DNA of 64,000 nucleotides from Holothuria scabra (lineage: Eukaryota > Echinodermata > Holothuroidea > Aspidochirotida > Holothuriidae). This document shows positions 37,557 to 48,029 of the stretch, one piece after another. The notes beneath the pieces were generated by a model that had not been told where the DNA came from, searched no databases, and saw only the letters and a program-made list of their open reading frames with translations. The translations under genes were made by a program, and so were the position numbers. Position 1 is the first letter of the stretch; each line of letters starts with the position of its first letter. The stretch covers positions 48,952,879-49,016,878 of the forward strand of contig CM074187.1 of the NCBI GenBank assembly GCA_037179385.1. Reading direction: 5' to 3'.

Positions 37557-40141
37557 GGGAATGTGAAATTTGGATTTGCTCTTCCAAACTTTTTAGACTC
37601 ATTTTCAAACACATTTCTAGCTCAAAGTATGTCACAGTTTAACTTTTCATTGCTTCTATATAGACTTCAGCACACCCAACTTGATGCTGGACATAGGGTC
37701 TTTTCTGTGCATTAACAGCTACACCCGGGTGTGTGAGAATCTCAACATACCTCCTCACACTGGATCACTTGCAAAGCAATTTGTTGCACTGATTTTGATT
37801 TCCTACTTAAGTTTTCTATTGCTGTGAAGCTGTGAAGCATTTTCTTTGCAAAAATTTGAAAGGTTAATATTCAGGCATGCCTTTATTCAGTCGCTGTGGT
37901 GATGCAGTCCATCCAACCATCAGGTCATATAGCACTCAATTCAAGTCTGGAAGGATAAAAAAGCAAAAGGGAAATGAAATCATTAATCTGATCAACAATT
38001 TTTAAGCTTTCTGACTTTATACCCATAGAGGAGATTTAGAAGGTGTCTTTTTGTTACATTATAGGAAAAATACTCACCATTCAGGCTGTTTCTGGAGAAC
38101 TAAAAGGCTCATAAATTCAGGAGTGGAAAAATGAGGGCGCTATTCAAAACATCTGCTTTTGGCAGATTTTGGTCCTGGCCCATCCCCAAACAACTTTTAA
38201 CAGGGTATTTGTAGAAGGAAAAATTCTCTTACAATTATCTGAACTACAGAAATGATTAAGCTATCATTATCTTAAACTGAAACATCAGTGACAAACTAGT
38301 AACTCTGGAGGAAATAATCTGAAAAGTAAGATAACTTGTAAAGTTTTTTGCTGAGGTCTCTGTAATGTTAATTCACTCAATGGCAGTCCTATGAAGTTTG
38401 TAAGGGTGCTCCTAATTATGTTAAGAGGTTATACAAACCTTCTATCCCAGCTTGGCTGGGTAGTTTTGTTCCAGAATAAATAGATTACTTATATCTTGCT
38501 TTGCTAAAAATGTGAAAACTTCAGAACTTTTCAACAATTCACACAACCAATGAAAGTAACTGCCTTTCAGACTTTGAGGTACAGTACCCTACTAACCAAG
38601 TCATAGGTATAATGAAAGCTAGTGCAGATATGCCACAACATTAAATGGTAGACATTTATTGCGCTCATACATGTAGGTTGCTACTCTGCAGTCAGCAAAC
38701 AATGTGGGTTAGGGAGAAAAGCACAACTACACTTCTATTAATTTGAACCGTTTAGAGAATCCCTACAAAATTGTCACTCACATTAACTTATCTCCTTGAT
38801 GACATTCATACAGTACTATACCAATGGCTGGAAACTTCAATTTTATAGTCCTTGTAGAATGTGCAGCAAGAGATCCCCCACTCACAAATACCTACAGATA
38901 CTTCAAATTACAAATCTCAAAGAAGAATACTAGGCATTATCCTTGACTCCTTCAAGGCATGCCAGTGGTAGGCCGGTCTGAATTACATCTGCTGGACTTC
39001 CTTACCTCAGTGTATTTAACTTAAGTATTTTTTTCCAGCAATAACTATAGGCCTACAACATTTGGAAAATGCCCTGACTAAAGTCATGAAAAAATTTACA
39101 GACATACATTTAAAAGGCTGCATGCATGATTCAGTCTCCACAAGGTGACTTCATCTATACTAAGGGCAGTTAGTTGATTCGCCTGGTTTGTGTTGCAAAA
39201 GAAAGTAGAACATCTTCTGTCTTCTCCAGTAGCTACCACAGAAAGCTGCAATTTGAAAGTGAACAGTTGAAATTAATGTGTGAAATACTCTTCTTGCATA
39301 TCTGCTACCAAACAAGTATACCTCCAATCCAATTGGAGTTAACAACAGTGTGACTGGCTTAATTTTTAGAACGAACAGCATTTTGAAATAGAGATCAAGC
39401 CCCAGCCAAATGGAGACTTGAAAAATATTATTTGATTGACAGCACTGTGTGTGTGTGTGTGGAGGGGGGACTGGTTTTGAGGGGTGGGGATATGCCACCA
39501 TGCTTTGAACAAAACTGTTCAAGCTGGTGGCCTCCATTAACCTCAAAATCCAGGCTACTGCTTTCTCTCCTTGCACGTAGTACAAACTAGGCCTAGGCCT
39601 ATGTGTTTCAGTCTGGGCCTACGTTAAATGCAAAACAACCGTGTGTGACGTTTTAAACAATCTATTTACCTTTGTACATGTGTGACTCGTAGAAATAACC
39701 CCTACAACAAGCTAGACCATTGTTCTTGACTCGAAAATGCTATCATATCAACTTCTAGGGACAAAGTGCACACACTTATGGCATGTGTTGACTAACGTTA
39801 ATCACCAAGCAGCTGTTCGCGGAACTAGCTACTGTTTATCTGGGGTGCCTGGGGAACCTGGGGGCTATGGTGGTGTAGAATGACCACTGGAACATTCAAC
39901 TAATCTTCATTATTCATTTGCTTCCAAAAAATATCATAAAATAGACTGCAATTGTGCACTCTTTCCAAAAATCTCAATTAGGGTACTATTTTTTACCAAA
40001 AATTGCAATTTTGACATAAAAATCGTTCAAGCATGAAATTCTGAGACGTCTCCTCAGAATCATGATTAGGACCCTAAAACAAGTCATTTAAGTCTAAATT
40101 AGGTGTCTTTATGTCAAAAATGAAGAAAATCAATTTCTCTC
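37557..40141 (+). repeat. Array spacer 8 (2,585 bp)
   Basis: Most divergent at the (TG)n tract near 39,445, where a longer TG run is followed by GGAGGGGGGA. It also has the C4 variant in AACCCCTAC. The minus-strand frame becomes 141 codons (39,585-39,160) only because of these changes. Confidence 0.85.
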
Positions 40142-40616
40142 TTAAGGGAGCACACCACCATTAATTTCTCCATTGACTTACACACTATTTTGCCTTCGTT
40201 AAATGCCCCCCGCAGCCCAGTCAAAGTTCACACCCCACTAAAGCTACCCCTCACATGAAAGCCAGTGAGTTGGCCAATCATGGCATCACAAATTCACCAT
40301 AGCATGACCGTTTAGATTTTGAGATAAAAGGGGATGAAGTTTTGGGTCTGTACACCCTACCCTATTAATCCGCAGGTGACGGAAAAAACGTCTTTTTCAC
40401 ACCAAATTTTTAAACAGTCTAAATCACCTTCAATTCTTCCCAATTTGGCAACAGTCACACATTTACACGTCCTCTTTCGTATCCAAAACAAACCAACCAC
40501 ATCTGATTAGTTTAACTTGAGCAATTCACGCTTAGAGAGGACCTAAAACTGACGGTGTACTTTGGAACTACTTTTCCCGGCAAGGCCGTTCTGCTAATGG
40601 TGGTGTGCTCCCTTAA
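40142..40616 (+). mobile_element. Array MITE copy 9
   Basis: 475 bp, full A-run. Its right TTAA is followed by unique DNA (GCTATTGTTGG), so it marks the array's right boundary. Confidence 0.85.
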
Positions 40617-40798
40617 GCTATTGTTGGAGTTTGTTGTTGAGAACAAATGATTTGATAATGACTAGAGCTATTTTCTTTTTATACTATTTTGGAGCATTTT
40701 AAAACGCAGTATTTCCATTTAATATATCGTTGTCAAAAACCATTCTTCGCTAACTTTCAGACTTTCCTCAGGCTCTTTGTAATGTTCACTCTTTCCAC

Positions 40799-41045
40799 CT
40801 CGTGTTTTGGTCTAACGGTAAGAGCATCTGCCTCTCACGCGGTAGGCCCTGGTTGAGTATATTCCTAGGTCGAGTCATACCAAAATCTCTAAAAATGAAA
40901 CCTACTGCTGTGCATGATGCTCTGCATAAGCAATGGAGTAGGAAAAAACAAACCAGCGAGTCACAACTGGAAAAAGGCCGTGGCCGGCTCGACTTGATTC
41001 AATAGGTTGGAAACTGGGTCGTAAAACTCTATCTAACTAGCTAAC
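40799..41045 (+). mobile_element. tRNA-SINE copy
   Basis: CGTGTTTTGGTCTAACGGTA (A-box region) and CTCTCACGCGGTAGGCCCTGG form the tRNA-like head. The body TCATACCAAA, TCTAAAAATGAAACCTACTG, GCATAAGCAATGGAGTAGG and GGCCGGCTCGACTTGA ends in ACTCTATCTAACTAGC. The B box is damaged (GGTTGAGTAT). Confidence 0.75.
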
Positions 41046-41132
41046 ACAACCAAATCACCGTCATGCAGATAAACTTTGCAACACTTTGTTTGGTAAATCT
41101 CCCAAGTAAGTTTGGTCTCAGGTGTAGATCCA

Positions 41133-41404
41133 CACTGTAAGCAAAAATTAGTCAAAGCAGCACCTGAACAGACTAACCACATTGATCAACAAATTCACAA
41201 ATATTTGACTAATAGGTAATATTCGACCCAGTTGAATTAGTTTCATATACCGTAAATATTTAACCTACGTGACATAGTTTTGGCTGATATTCTTTAGTTC
41301 ATTACTATGAAATTAGTAAGATTTCATCACAAATTAGTCAAGTATGACTAACCAAATAGGTTAGTCAATTCAGACACCAATTTTACTAATTTGTGTTTAT
41401 AGTG
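41133..41404. mobile_element. Palindromic MITE (about 272 bp)
   Basis: CACTGTAAGCAAAAATTAGT at the left faces ACTAATTTGTGTTTATAGTG at the right. Inner blocks also pair (CTGAACAGACTAACC with GGTTAGTCAATTCAG). No target duplication is clear. Confidence 0.6.
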
Positions 41405-41785
41405 TTATTTGTCTATGGAATTTATAATCAATTACTGTTCTTTCGAAAAAAAAATTGTTGTTTTTTCAGCAGGAAATGACTTCAGAATTATTACATCAGT
41501 CAGTGTTGAAGTGATTATGCTCTTTCGTTTTTGAGTGACAACTGCAATCAGTATAATTACAGTGAATGGACTTAATTTAATTTTAATCACATGGGTAGGT
41601 AGCTTTAGAGATGGTGTTGGTTTCATCTAGTTGCGCCTGCCGCTTTGTCATACAGTCAGTTATGGGGCTCTGCATTGTTATTTTTATTACTTTTCCAGTG
41701 CTTATGGAGATAATTACCCATACTAGACCAACTAGACCACACGCTCAGTCTAACTCGGAATCGGGAGCCACGTACTGGACCTAAA

Positions 41786-42798
41786 CAGTGGCGGGGCTGC
41801 CATATGGTCAGGGGCGGTCCAAAATCGTCTGTCGGCGCACTTTATAGGTTTTTAACATACTTTACTCTTGTACCATTATTGGCAAAAGACATAAATTAAT
41901 AGCGTTGTTTTAAGGCCCAGATAAAAAAATGCTCAAACAGCCGCCGATAACTGTACTATCTTCACTTTATTCTGATGAAAGGGTCTTTTTTAATGTAGGG
42001 ATAGATTTTGCCGAAACGTATCTTCATGCTTTATACGCACTAATGAATGTTGTCGCTGTGCTAAGTTGATTATTTCCACACCAAGCGTGCTTATAAGCTT
42101 ACAAAATACACCGACTGACATTAAATTCACCCTCCCGGCCAATAAAATATGGTGCAAAGGGCGCAACAATAATTGTAGCGCAAATAGCCCTCTTGTTTTC
42201 GGGTATAATTGTCAACATTAGAAAATAAAAAGAGTTTATAAAGATGCTAAAATAGCTTCCACAACATTTTTCAAAATCATTCAGGTTAAATTAAACTGTT
42301 ATCCTAGTGGTAATGATTTAAGGGTTTTAAAATCAAAAAAAAAAAAAAACTGAAAAAGAGAAGAAAACATAAAAGAAAAGGACGAAGAAAAATTAACATT
42401 TTTTAACAGTTCACTGAGTATTTTCCCTATTTATATGCGGTAAAAAGGCTTTAGATTTGCCATTTCCAGCGTTCTGAGAGGCATTTTGGGCCAAAATTAT
42501 CTTGCTCTCTGCGCCAACTCATGGTGGCGAGGAGCCCTTCCCCCTATAAGAATTTTGTCTCCTTCCCCTAATTTTCTTCTGCTGAGGCCGATGGATTGAA
42601 AATTTGAACATGTTTTAATAGAAAAAACTAGCTAAGGAGAAATGAAAAAGAAGTCTTGTACCAGTCTGCCGAAAATCAAATGGAAAGTCTGAAAAGCCGT
42701 GGCTTCGATCGTGCTGAGGCTCAGAGTATTTACTCCTTCAAAGCGACCCTACAGACCATTTTCGCCCCTTCTGACCGAAACCCCCAATTCCACCACTG
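41786..42798. mobile_element. hAT-like non-autonomous element (1,013 bp)
   Basis: Ends are CAGTGGCGGGG and, in reverse complement, CAGTGGTGGAATTGGGGG. The exact octamer GACCTAAA flanks it (41,778-41,785 and 42,799-42,806). The interior is AT-rich with no transposase frame. Terminal motif and 8-bp duplication fit hAT. Confidence 0.8.
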
Positions 42799-42806
42799 GA
42801 CCTAAA

Positions 42807-43214
42807 GTTGGACCTGGATGAGTCATATGGTCTAGGAGCTGGTTCCAAATTGAATTAAGAGGGCTCACAGTGGGGGTATAGTTCCTTTGCGGCCAGGAGA
42901 TGCCCCTGTGATCCAGTAGAGAAATTTGAAACTAATAGTATATATGGTGGCCAATTCAGTAGGACAAACCGCGCCGCCTAAAAACGGGTCGTGATACCGA
43001 GAGCACCCTTGCTCAGAATTTTTTTAGCCACGCCCTTTGACGTCCATACAATGGTTTAACTCACATTAGCTTAGTAAAAACAATTTGATGTTGCAGAAAC
43101 GGTACAAATTAGTTCCGAGGAACGACAGATGCAGACTCGACATGCGACATTTACTGATCCTTCCTTTATGAAGGTCCTTGAAGGTGTGCACGCTTCAGTC
43201 CCTGCAAGAACGAA
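42807..43214. other. Unassigned sequence
   Basis: No gene or repeat that I can support. Confidence 0.25.
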
Positions 43215-43470
43215 ATGGCCGTGTTATAGGTCAAATTCTCAATTGACACAGGTCTTCGATTGACAGTAAGTTTAAAAAATACAGAGAACTATAACTCTTA
43301 TTTCACATGCACTGTATACTGAGAGTGATTTGATTACACGTTGGGGTCTTGTATACTCACCTGAAGCAAAAACTGATACTGTGTCTGGACGAGAATGAGA
43401 ACATTGTGGGAGGGGCTTAGGTCAGGAGAATTATTAGAACTGTTTGGAATGAGGGGATTAACCTTGAAGA
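43215..43470 (+). repeat. Interspersed repeat family A, copy 2
   Basis: Blocks TCAATTGACACAGG, ATACTGAGAGTG, TGATTACACGTTGGGGTCTT, GTATACTCACCTGAAGC, TGTGTCTGGACGAGAATGAG, GTGGGAGGGGCTTAGG and GAACTGTTTGG match the other copies. Confidence 0.6.
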
Positions 43471-44138
43471 TACAACATAGTATTAGTGCAATGCTGTATA
43501 TTTTCTACAGGGATTGATATTCTCGACAGGCTGACAGGGGCCAACATTGTTTGTTATGGCTATCCTGAAGAAAAGTCTATTCCAGGGTCCTCAGACTCAA
43601 TTTTGGGCAATATTTTGGGACACACTTCAAGTAAAGGGGTTTCGTCCCTGAAATGAAGGAATGAAAAACATATTGCCCACTTAATTTTAAAGTGTGGAGC
43701 ATATACACGTAGGCCTTTATCTGACGAATTCGAACAGTCAAATGATGGTCAAGTTAGCCATGACTGTCGTCCATTAGTTTTCAATTCTTTTTTAACGTGT
43801 ACTATGAATGATTGTATATACACCAAAATACCTCTTAATTCACTGAATTTAGAATGGCAAGTAGAAAATAACATTAACAATACATAATTAATAATGTTGC
43901 GTTTTAATGACTTATCTTTATACAGTGAAGGAGATACAAGATGTGTTGCTTTATTCAGAGAGGTGCAGTTATCTAATAACACCATCCTGCTTTATTAACG
44001 CATTGACGCCTTACCGGTGACGTAATGAACATGTTTAGGTGTTAAGTATGTGAACACATGAATGTGTTAGTCGCATGCTTTAACACTAAGCCATTTGCGC
44101 AGCGTGTTAATCGTCTTCATCTTTGAGGTTATAACGGG
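43471..44138. other. Unassigned sequence
   Basis: A 78-residue minus-strand frame (43,985-43,749) is unrecognised and without splice context. Nothing else found. Confidence 0.25.
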
Positions 44139-44170
44139 TTAGGTTAGATGGAGTTTTACGGCCCAGTTTC
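44139..44170 (-). mobile_element. tRNA-SINE 3' tail fragment
   Basis: TTAGGTTAGATGGAGTTTTACGG and CCCAGTTTC match the reverse complement of the SINE's 3' end. The rest of the element is absent. Confidence 0.6.
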
Positions 44171-45335
44171 GTCTTATCTTTGTGGCGTTAATAAATTAAT
44201 ACACTGTATACGGTACACCTTCATTGTACAAAGATTAATGCATTTACACGTTCAAGTGTCCACGAAGTGTTACGTCGTAAATTTTTACAGTGACGAAGAT
44301 TTAACGCTGGTAGACCAACTTAATGTCCGACTTCACTAAATGCTTGGATTGGTCTATATACTACCCCCATGATCTGCGGATAAATTCACATTTTCGTTTT
44401 TAACGGGTTTGATATTCGGTACAGAGCTTAATCGTTAATTTGTGGAATCTTGTTCAGTTTGTGTTTGTTAAACAACAACACAAATGGATTATAACAGTCG
44501 AGTGTGGGATAAATACTGTAATCAAAAGGTTGTAATGAATGTTGCAACTCCCGGTGGATAGCACTTATAAAAGCTTATACTTGGCTGGAGTTACCAAAAC
44601 ATATTATAGTTCTGACATAATGTTGATCCTTGTAGAACCATACAAGGGTCATCAACTATCCAGTAGAACCATAAAATCCATTGAACTATTTAGTAGATAC
44701 TTATCCGAAATTGGTTGCACTCCCCGGGTTGGGGTGTGAAATGGGGAAGGGGTCTACGTGAATAGGCTACCCCCTCCCCAGTAGAGGGAATACTGCTTTT
44801 GTGGGTATCCAGATGAAAAACTTGCGATTTTTGTGCCTCGGCCGTACTTAACATGATAGTGATCCAAATGACCTGCTCAATTCCATTAGTGAAGTGAGAC
44901 AGCACTTCCCGGGGACAATGAAATCTCGAGGAGCTTATCTTGGCTTAGATGTGCCTCAAATCACCTGTACTATTTGATCTCTTTGATTGGTGGGCTGATT
45001 GGTTACTCAAGCTTTATGTCTCCATTTTGTTGTTCAGTAAATTTACCGATTTTCTTTTTTTTCAGTGTTCTTTTTTTGTTGCAATGTTCACCTAATGAGC
45101 AGGCCTCGTGGTCCACTGAGGAAGTCAGACAAATGATTAAGACATGCTTAAATTTAATCATCAAAAGGGTGAAGTTTCGTGATTGACAGGAAGAAATTGA
45201 CTTTTAATTTTTACCGAAATGTTCACCTAATGTATTTCTGTGTCACTTGTTGCTTTATTTTTACGTTTGGGTCATGGAAACCTCTCCTGGGTACCAACAT
45301 GAATACAAAAAATTCTGATTGATATATTGAGTTTT
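44171..45335. other. Sequence downstream of the secreted-peptide exon
   Basis: Apart from the possible relic exon at 44,690-44,817, no feature was recognised. TGTACAAAGATTA occurs at 44,226 and again at 45,490, hinting at an old local duplication. Confidence 0.25.
44690..44817 (-). other. Possible second-exon relative of the secreted-peptide gene
   Basis: Minus strand after an acceptor-like ACAAAAGCAG reads IPSTGEGVAYSRRPLPHF then TPQPGECNQFRISIY and a stop. Compared with the exon at 45,478-45,336, both follow a CAG, both have TCTAC(C/T) and GGGGTAG(C/T) at similar offsets, and both encode ST..G...Y and later a single C. The phase does not match the 46,226 donor, so it may be a decayed duplicate or a coincidence. 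Confidence 0.2.
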
Positions 45336-46289
45336 TCAATGGGTGGGAATAAGTGGGAAATTTGTTTCGTCTTCAACAGAGAACGGGTATGACAGCATTT
45401 CGAAACAAAGTATTCTTCCATTTCCAGTGTATTCATGGGTAGGGTAACTACCCCTTCCCAACCCCATGGTAGACGCACCTGCTTTCACTGTACAAAGATT
45501 AGCCATTAACACGTATCGGTGTTATTCGACATTTAGTTGTTACTTTGTATATTTAACAGCTTTTAACCATTGAATTTGAAAAAAGTAAAAACTAAACAAC
45601 GAAAGGACATTGCTGCATGTTGTAACTTATATTGTGACTTCAAAAGAATGTTTCTGGCGATAAATACAACACCGGAAAATTGGTTTTTTTTTTCATTTAT
45701 AAATATTGTAAAATACACTTATAGAATTATGGTGAAATTTTGAAATAGAAAGGCCTAGTCGTTTCACCCCAAACTACAATTTTTTGTAGTTGTCCACAGA
45801 AAATCACAATTTGCACAGCATTTTGATTGGAAGCAAGTTCAAAAAGTGCAGAGTGCGTAAGCTCGCATCACAAACATGTATTGTTCTGAGAGTGTTTTGG
45901 TTAATTGTAAATTCACCCTGAAGCAATGAAGTGAGATTGTGTCTGGATGAGGATGAGTCTAAGACATTTGTGGGAGGGGCTTAAGTATGTTAGTTAAATT
46001 GGAACTTTTTAGGGTGAGAGGAGAAGGCCTTTAAGCCCCCGTCACATCAAGCATCGATAAACTAATACGATACGACAACGATTGAAGCGCAAAGATAGTT
46101 ATCGTGTAATTCCAAATGTAGTGTTCTATCGTGACTGAACATTATATTTTAACTATAAATCGTTATCGTATCAAATTTGATATCGCTGCTTGGTGTCGGC
46201 GATTTCAGCGAAATCAGTATGTTACCTGGTATATAGTCAAAGGCGGCAAACAACACCACCATGAGAACGAACACTTGAACGGATTTCAT
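45336..46289 (-). CDS. Predicted two-exon small secreted peptide
   Basis: Exon 1 (46,297-46,226) follows a good acceptor (TATTTCTCTTCAG), so a 5' non-coding exon probably lies upstream. It starts at ATG 46,289 and encodes MKSVQVFVLMVVLFAA then FDYIP, a basic start and hydrophobic core typical of a signal peptide, then a donor CAG|GTAACA in phase 1. Exon 2 (45,478-45,336) follows GAAAGCAG and enters in the matching phase, giving ASTMGLGRGSYPTHEYTGNG, then RILCFEMLSYPFSVEDETN and a TGA stop. The product would be 68 residues with one cysteine. The 747-bp intron holds a family-A repeat and a MITE. No family is recognised and function is unknown. The signal exon is more secure than the pairing with exon 2. 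Confidence 0.4.
45757..46034 (+). repeat. Interspersed repeat family A, copy 3
   Basis: It begins TCGTTTCACCCCAAACTAC and runs through TTTTGATTGG.AGCAAGTT, CTGAGAGTGTTTTG, CACCCTGAAGCAATGAA, TGTGTCTGGATGAGGATGAG, TTGTGGGAGGGGCTTAAG and GGCCTTTAAGCCCC. It lies in the intron of the predicted secreted-peptide gene. Confidence 0.6.
46035..46200. mobile_element. MITE with CATCAAGCATCGATA-type ends (about 166 bp)
   Basis: The left arm GTCACATCAAGCATCGATA and ATACGATACGACAACG faces a right arm CGTTATCGTATC and GATATCGCTGCTTGGTGTCG. The arms are about 40 bp, imperfect. It begins where the family-A repeat stops, and its right edge is 25 bp from the donor site at 46,225. Confidence 0.5.
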
Positions 46290-46656
46290 AATGAATGCTG
46301 AAGAGAAATAAGTGTAAAGTCAGAGCTATTTTTCGTCAAAAATCATATATTAGGCTTCATCAAAGTTACACACAATAAAGAGAAAAATGGTTCTCGTGCC
46401 CTATAATCAGGAGAGTATAGGACGACGCCCTCTTCCTCATTTGTGCCAATATTTTGGTTCCTAAAATACGTTAACACAAATCTACTTCAAAGGGTAGCAT
46501 ATGTGTCATCAAATTTTCAAACGGATGAGGTGTCTCTCTCCCCTTAGACCTACCAAGTTCCTCGAAAAATTCCCCTTGAAAATTTTCTGGAAACCCCTGT
46601 TAAAATAGTGGGACGTCGAGTATTTCATGGATTTTGCATTCCTTTCGTTGACCTTG

Positions 46657-46889
46657 CACGCTAAAAACGGTATTTAGGAATTCCTAACCACGTTTTACCC
46701 ACTTGGTAAAATATTTTCATAGGCTAAACATACGTGCCTAAAATTCTAAAAATTCCCACAATTTGAAACCTGGCACAGGTTTAATTTCTCAACATTTATT
46801 GTTTAATAGCTAAACATGTTTACAATTTAAAGGCGATGTCAAAGTGACGACAAAATACATGTTCTATTACTTAACACGTTTAGAGTGTG
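46657..46889. repeat. Weak inverted-repeat element
   Basis: CACGCTAAAAACG and CGTTTAGAGTGTG are imperfectly inverted, resembling worn MITE ends. The interior is not clearly palindromic. Confidence 0.3.
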
Positions 46890-46984
46890 TAATATATATT
46901 ATCTCTCAATTGCTTATCATTTTTTCAGTGTTTGGTGAGAAATATAAATACTTTTGAAAGGAGCAAAATTTTCTTCAAAAGTCA

Positions 46985-47277
46985 AAATGATTAATCCTGT
47001 CAACCCAAACTTTAGTTTTTGTAGCAGTCTACAAAAGTTCTCAATTAGCACAATTTTTGATTGACAGCAAGTTAGAAAATTCATACTACCGAAGCTCATA
47101 TTACACAGCGTGTATTATACTGAGAGTGTTTTGATTACACAATGGGGTCTTGTATACTCATCCTGAAGCCATAAACTGATATTATGTCTCGGTGGTAATA
47201 GTTTAAGATAGTTTTGGGAGGGAATTCAGTAAGTAGGAGTTGGACGGAGTTAGAGGATTAAGCCTTTAATCCCCCAT
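46985..47277 (+). repeat. Interspersed repeat family A, copy 4
   Basis: TCAACCCAAACTTTAGTTTTTG, TTTTTGATTGACAGCAAGTT, TTATACTGAGAGTG, TGATTACACAATGGGGTCTT, CTCATCCTGAAGCCATAAAC and TTTGGGAGGGAATTCAGTAA match the family in order. Confidence 0.6.
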
Positions 47278-48029
47278 AGTATACCGATATACTTTTACAA
47301 GTATCCTAAGTCTAAAAAACAATGGTTCCTAGGTTTATCTGTATTTCAGTAGGTTATTTGATGAGCCCATATTTTGGTGTAACAAATTTTCATATTGAAC
47401 TCAAGTTTATTCATTTTTTATCATTTTTCATTGATTTCCTAAGAATTTCATTTTCACCTTGCCAAACCAATCTTCTTGTTGAACCAGATTGTATCTGAGG
47501 GTAGTTAAAAGGAGGGATTTCCGATTTGAATAAATATTTCACCTCAATGTGTAGGTTTGGTTCTTCTTTCACATGTGAAAAATTTAATTTTTACTATAAC
47601 TTCTTCTTTAAATTATAAAAAAATTTAGCATCATTCGAAGCAATTCCTTGTTCCCTTACAAAATCTACTTAGTATTCAATTCCAAGGGAATGGCCCCACG
47701 TCCCCCTCTGACTACGCCAATGATGCTTCCCAAGGTGCAATCTGTTAGAGATAAAAGTACGCACCAATTTGTATCTATGCCGTTAGAAAACCATGAAATT
47801 GTTGACCGCAATGTTTTTAGAACTAAAGAAATAAATTGATTATCCTTAGTTTTAAAGTGAAAACTTTGCTTTTAAGATTCACTCATACCTTAAAGAACAA
47901 AACCAGTCAAAAACCAGATTTAATTTGAAACGACCACTAAATCTCACAAATTTCCTGTTTTATCTCTTCCAAGTTCCATTCAAGGCATTTCAGAACTCAA
48001 ATATGAAGTTTTAAAGTAAAGGGTTTTGT
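47278..48029. other. Mostly unassigned; a solo hAT-like end
   Basis: At 47,697-47,722 the reverse complement reads CATTGGCGTAGTCAGAGGGG, a hAT-like terminus with no partner. The short plus-strand frame across it (47,648-47,839) is incidental. Nothing else was found. Confidence 0.35.

Larger units (their letters stand above)
15641..40616. repeat. Tandem array: 9 MITEs and 8 spacers, unit about 3,062 bp
   Basis: The array is MITE-(spacer-MITE)x8, all head to tail. Unit starts (TTAA) are 15641, 18704, 21766, 24827, 27895, 30956, 34019, 37083 and 40142, giving periods 3063, 3062, 3061, 3068, 3061, 3063, 3064 and 3059. Both outer edges coincide with the edge of a MITE: unique DNA ends in GAGGAGG on the left and begins GCTATTGTTGG on the right. 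Units look more than 99% identical by eye. Most variants are in homopolymer or (TG)n(G)n runs, with a few substitutions. No open frame longer than 141 codons occurs, and the longest depend on those runs. Most likely a young macrosatellite made by unequal recombination between flanking direct MITEs. Confidence 0.95.

Noticed and set aside
39160..39585. 141-codon minus-strand frame in the last array unit
   Set aside because: It exists only because of a changed TG/G run in this unit. Equivalent positions in other units are broken.
15641..40616. CRISPR array or phage-type repeat structure
   Set aside because: Unit length is 3 kb, the setting is eukaryotic, and repeats and spacers are both near-identical. 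Nothing fits CRISPR.
15641..40616. Ribosomal DNA, 5S or histone gene tandem array
   Set aside because: No rRNA, tRNA-like or histone-coding sequence was recognised in the unit on either strand.
40799..40870. Functional tRNA gene
   Set aside because: The tRNA-like head continues into a SINE body, the B box is damaged, and no complete cloverleaf could be drawn.
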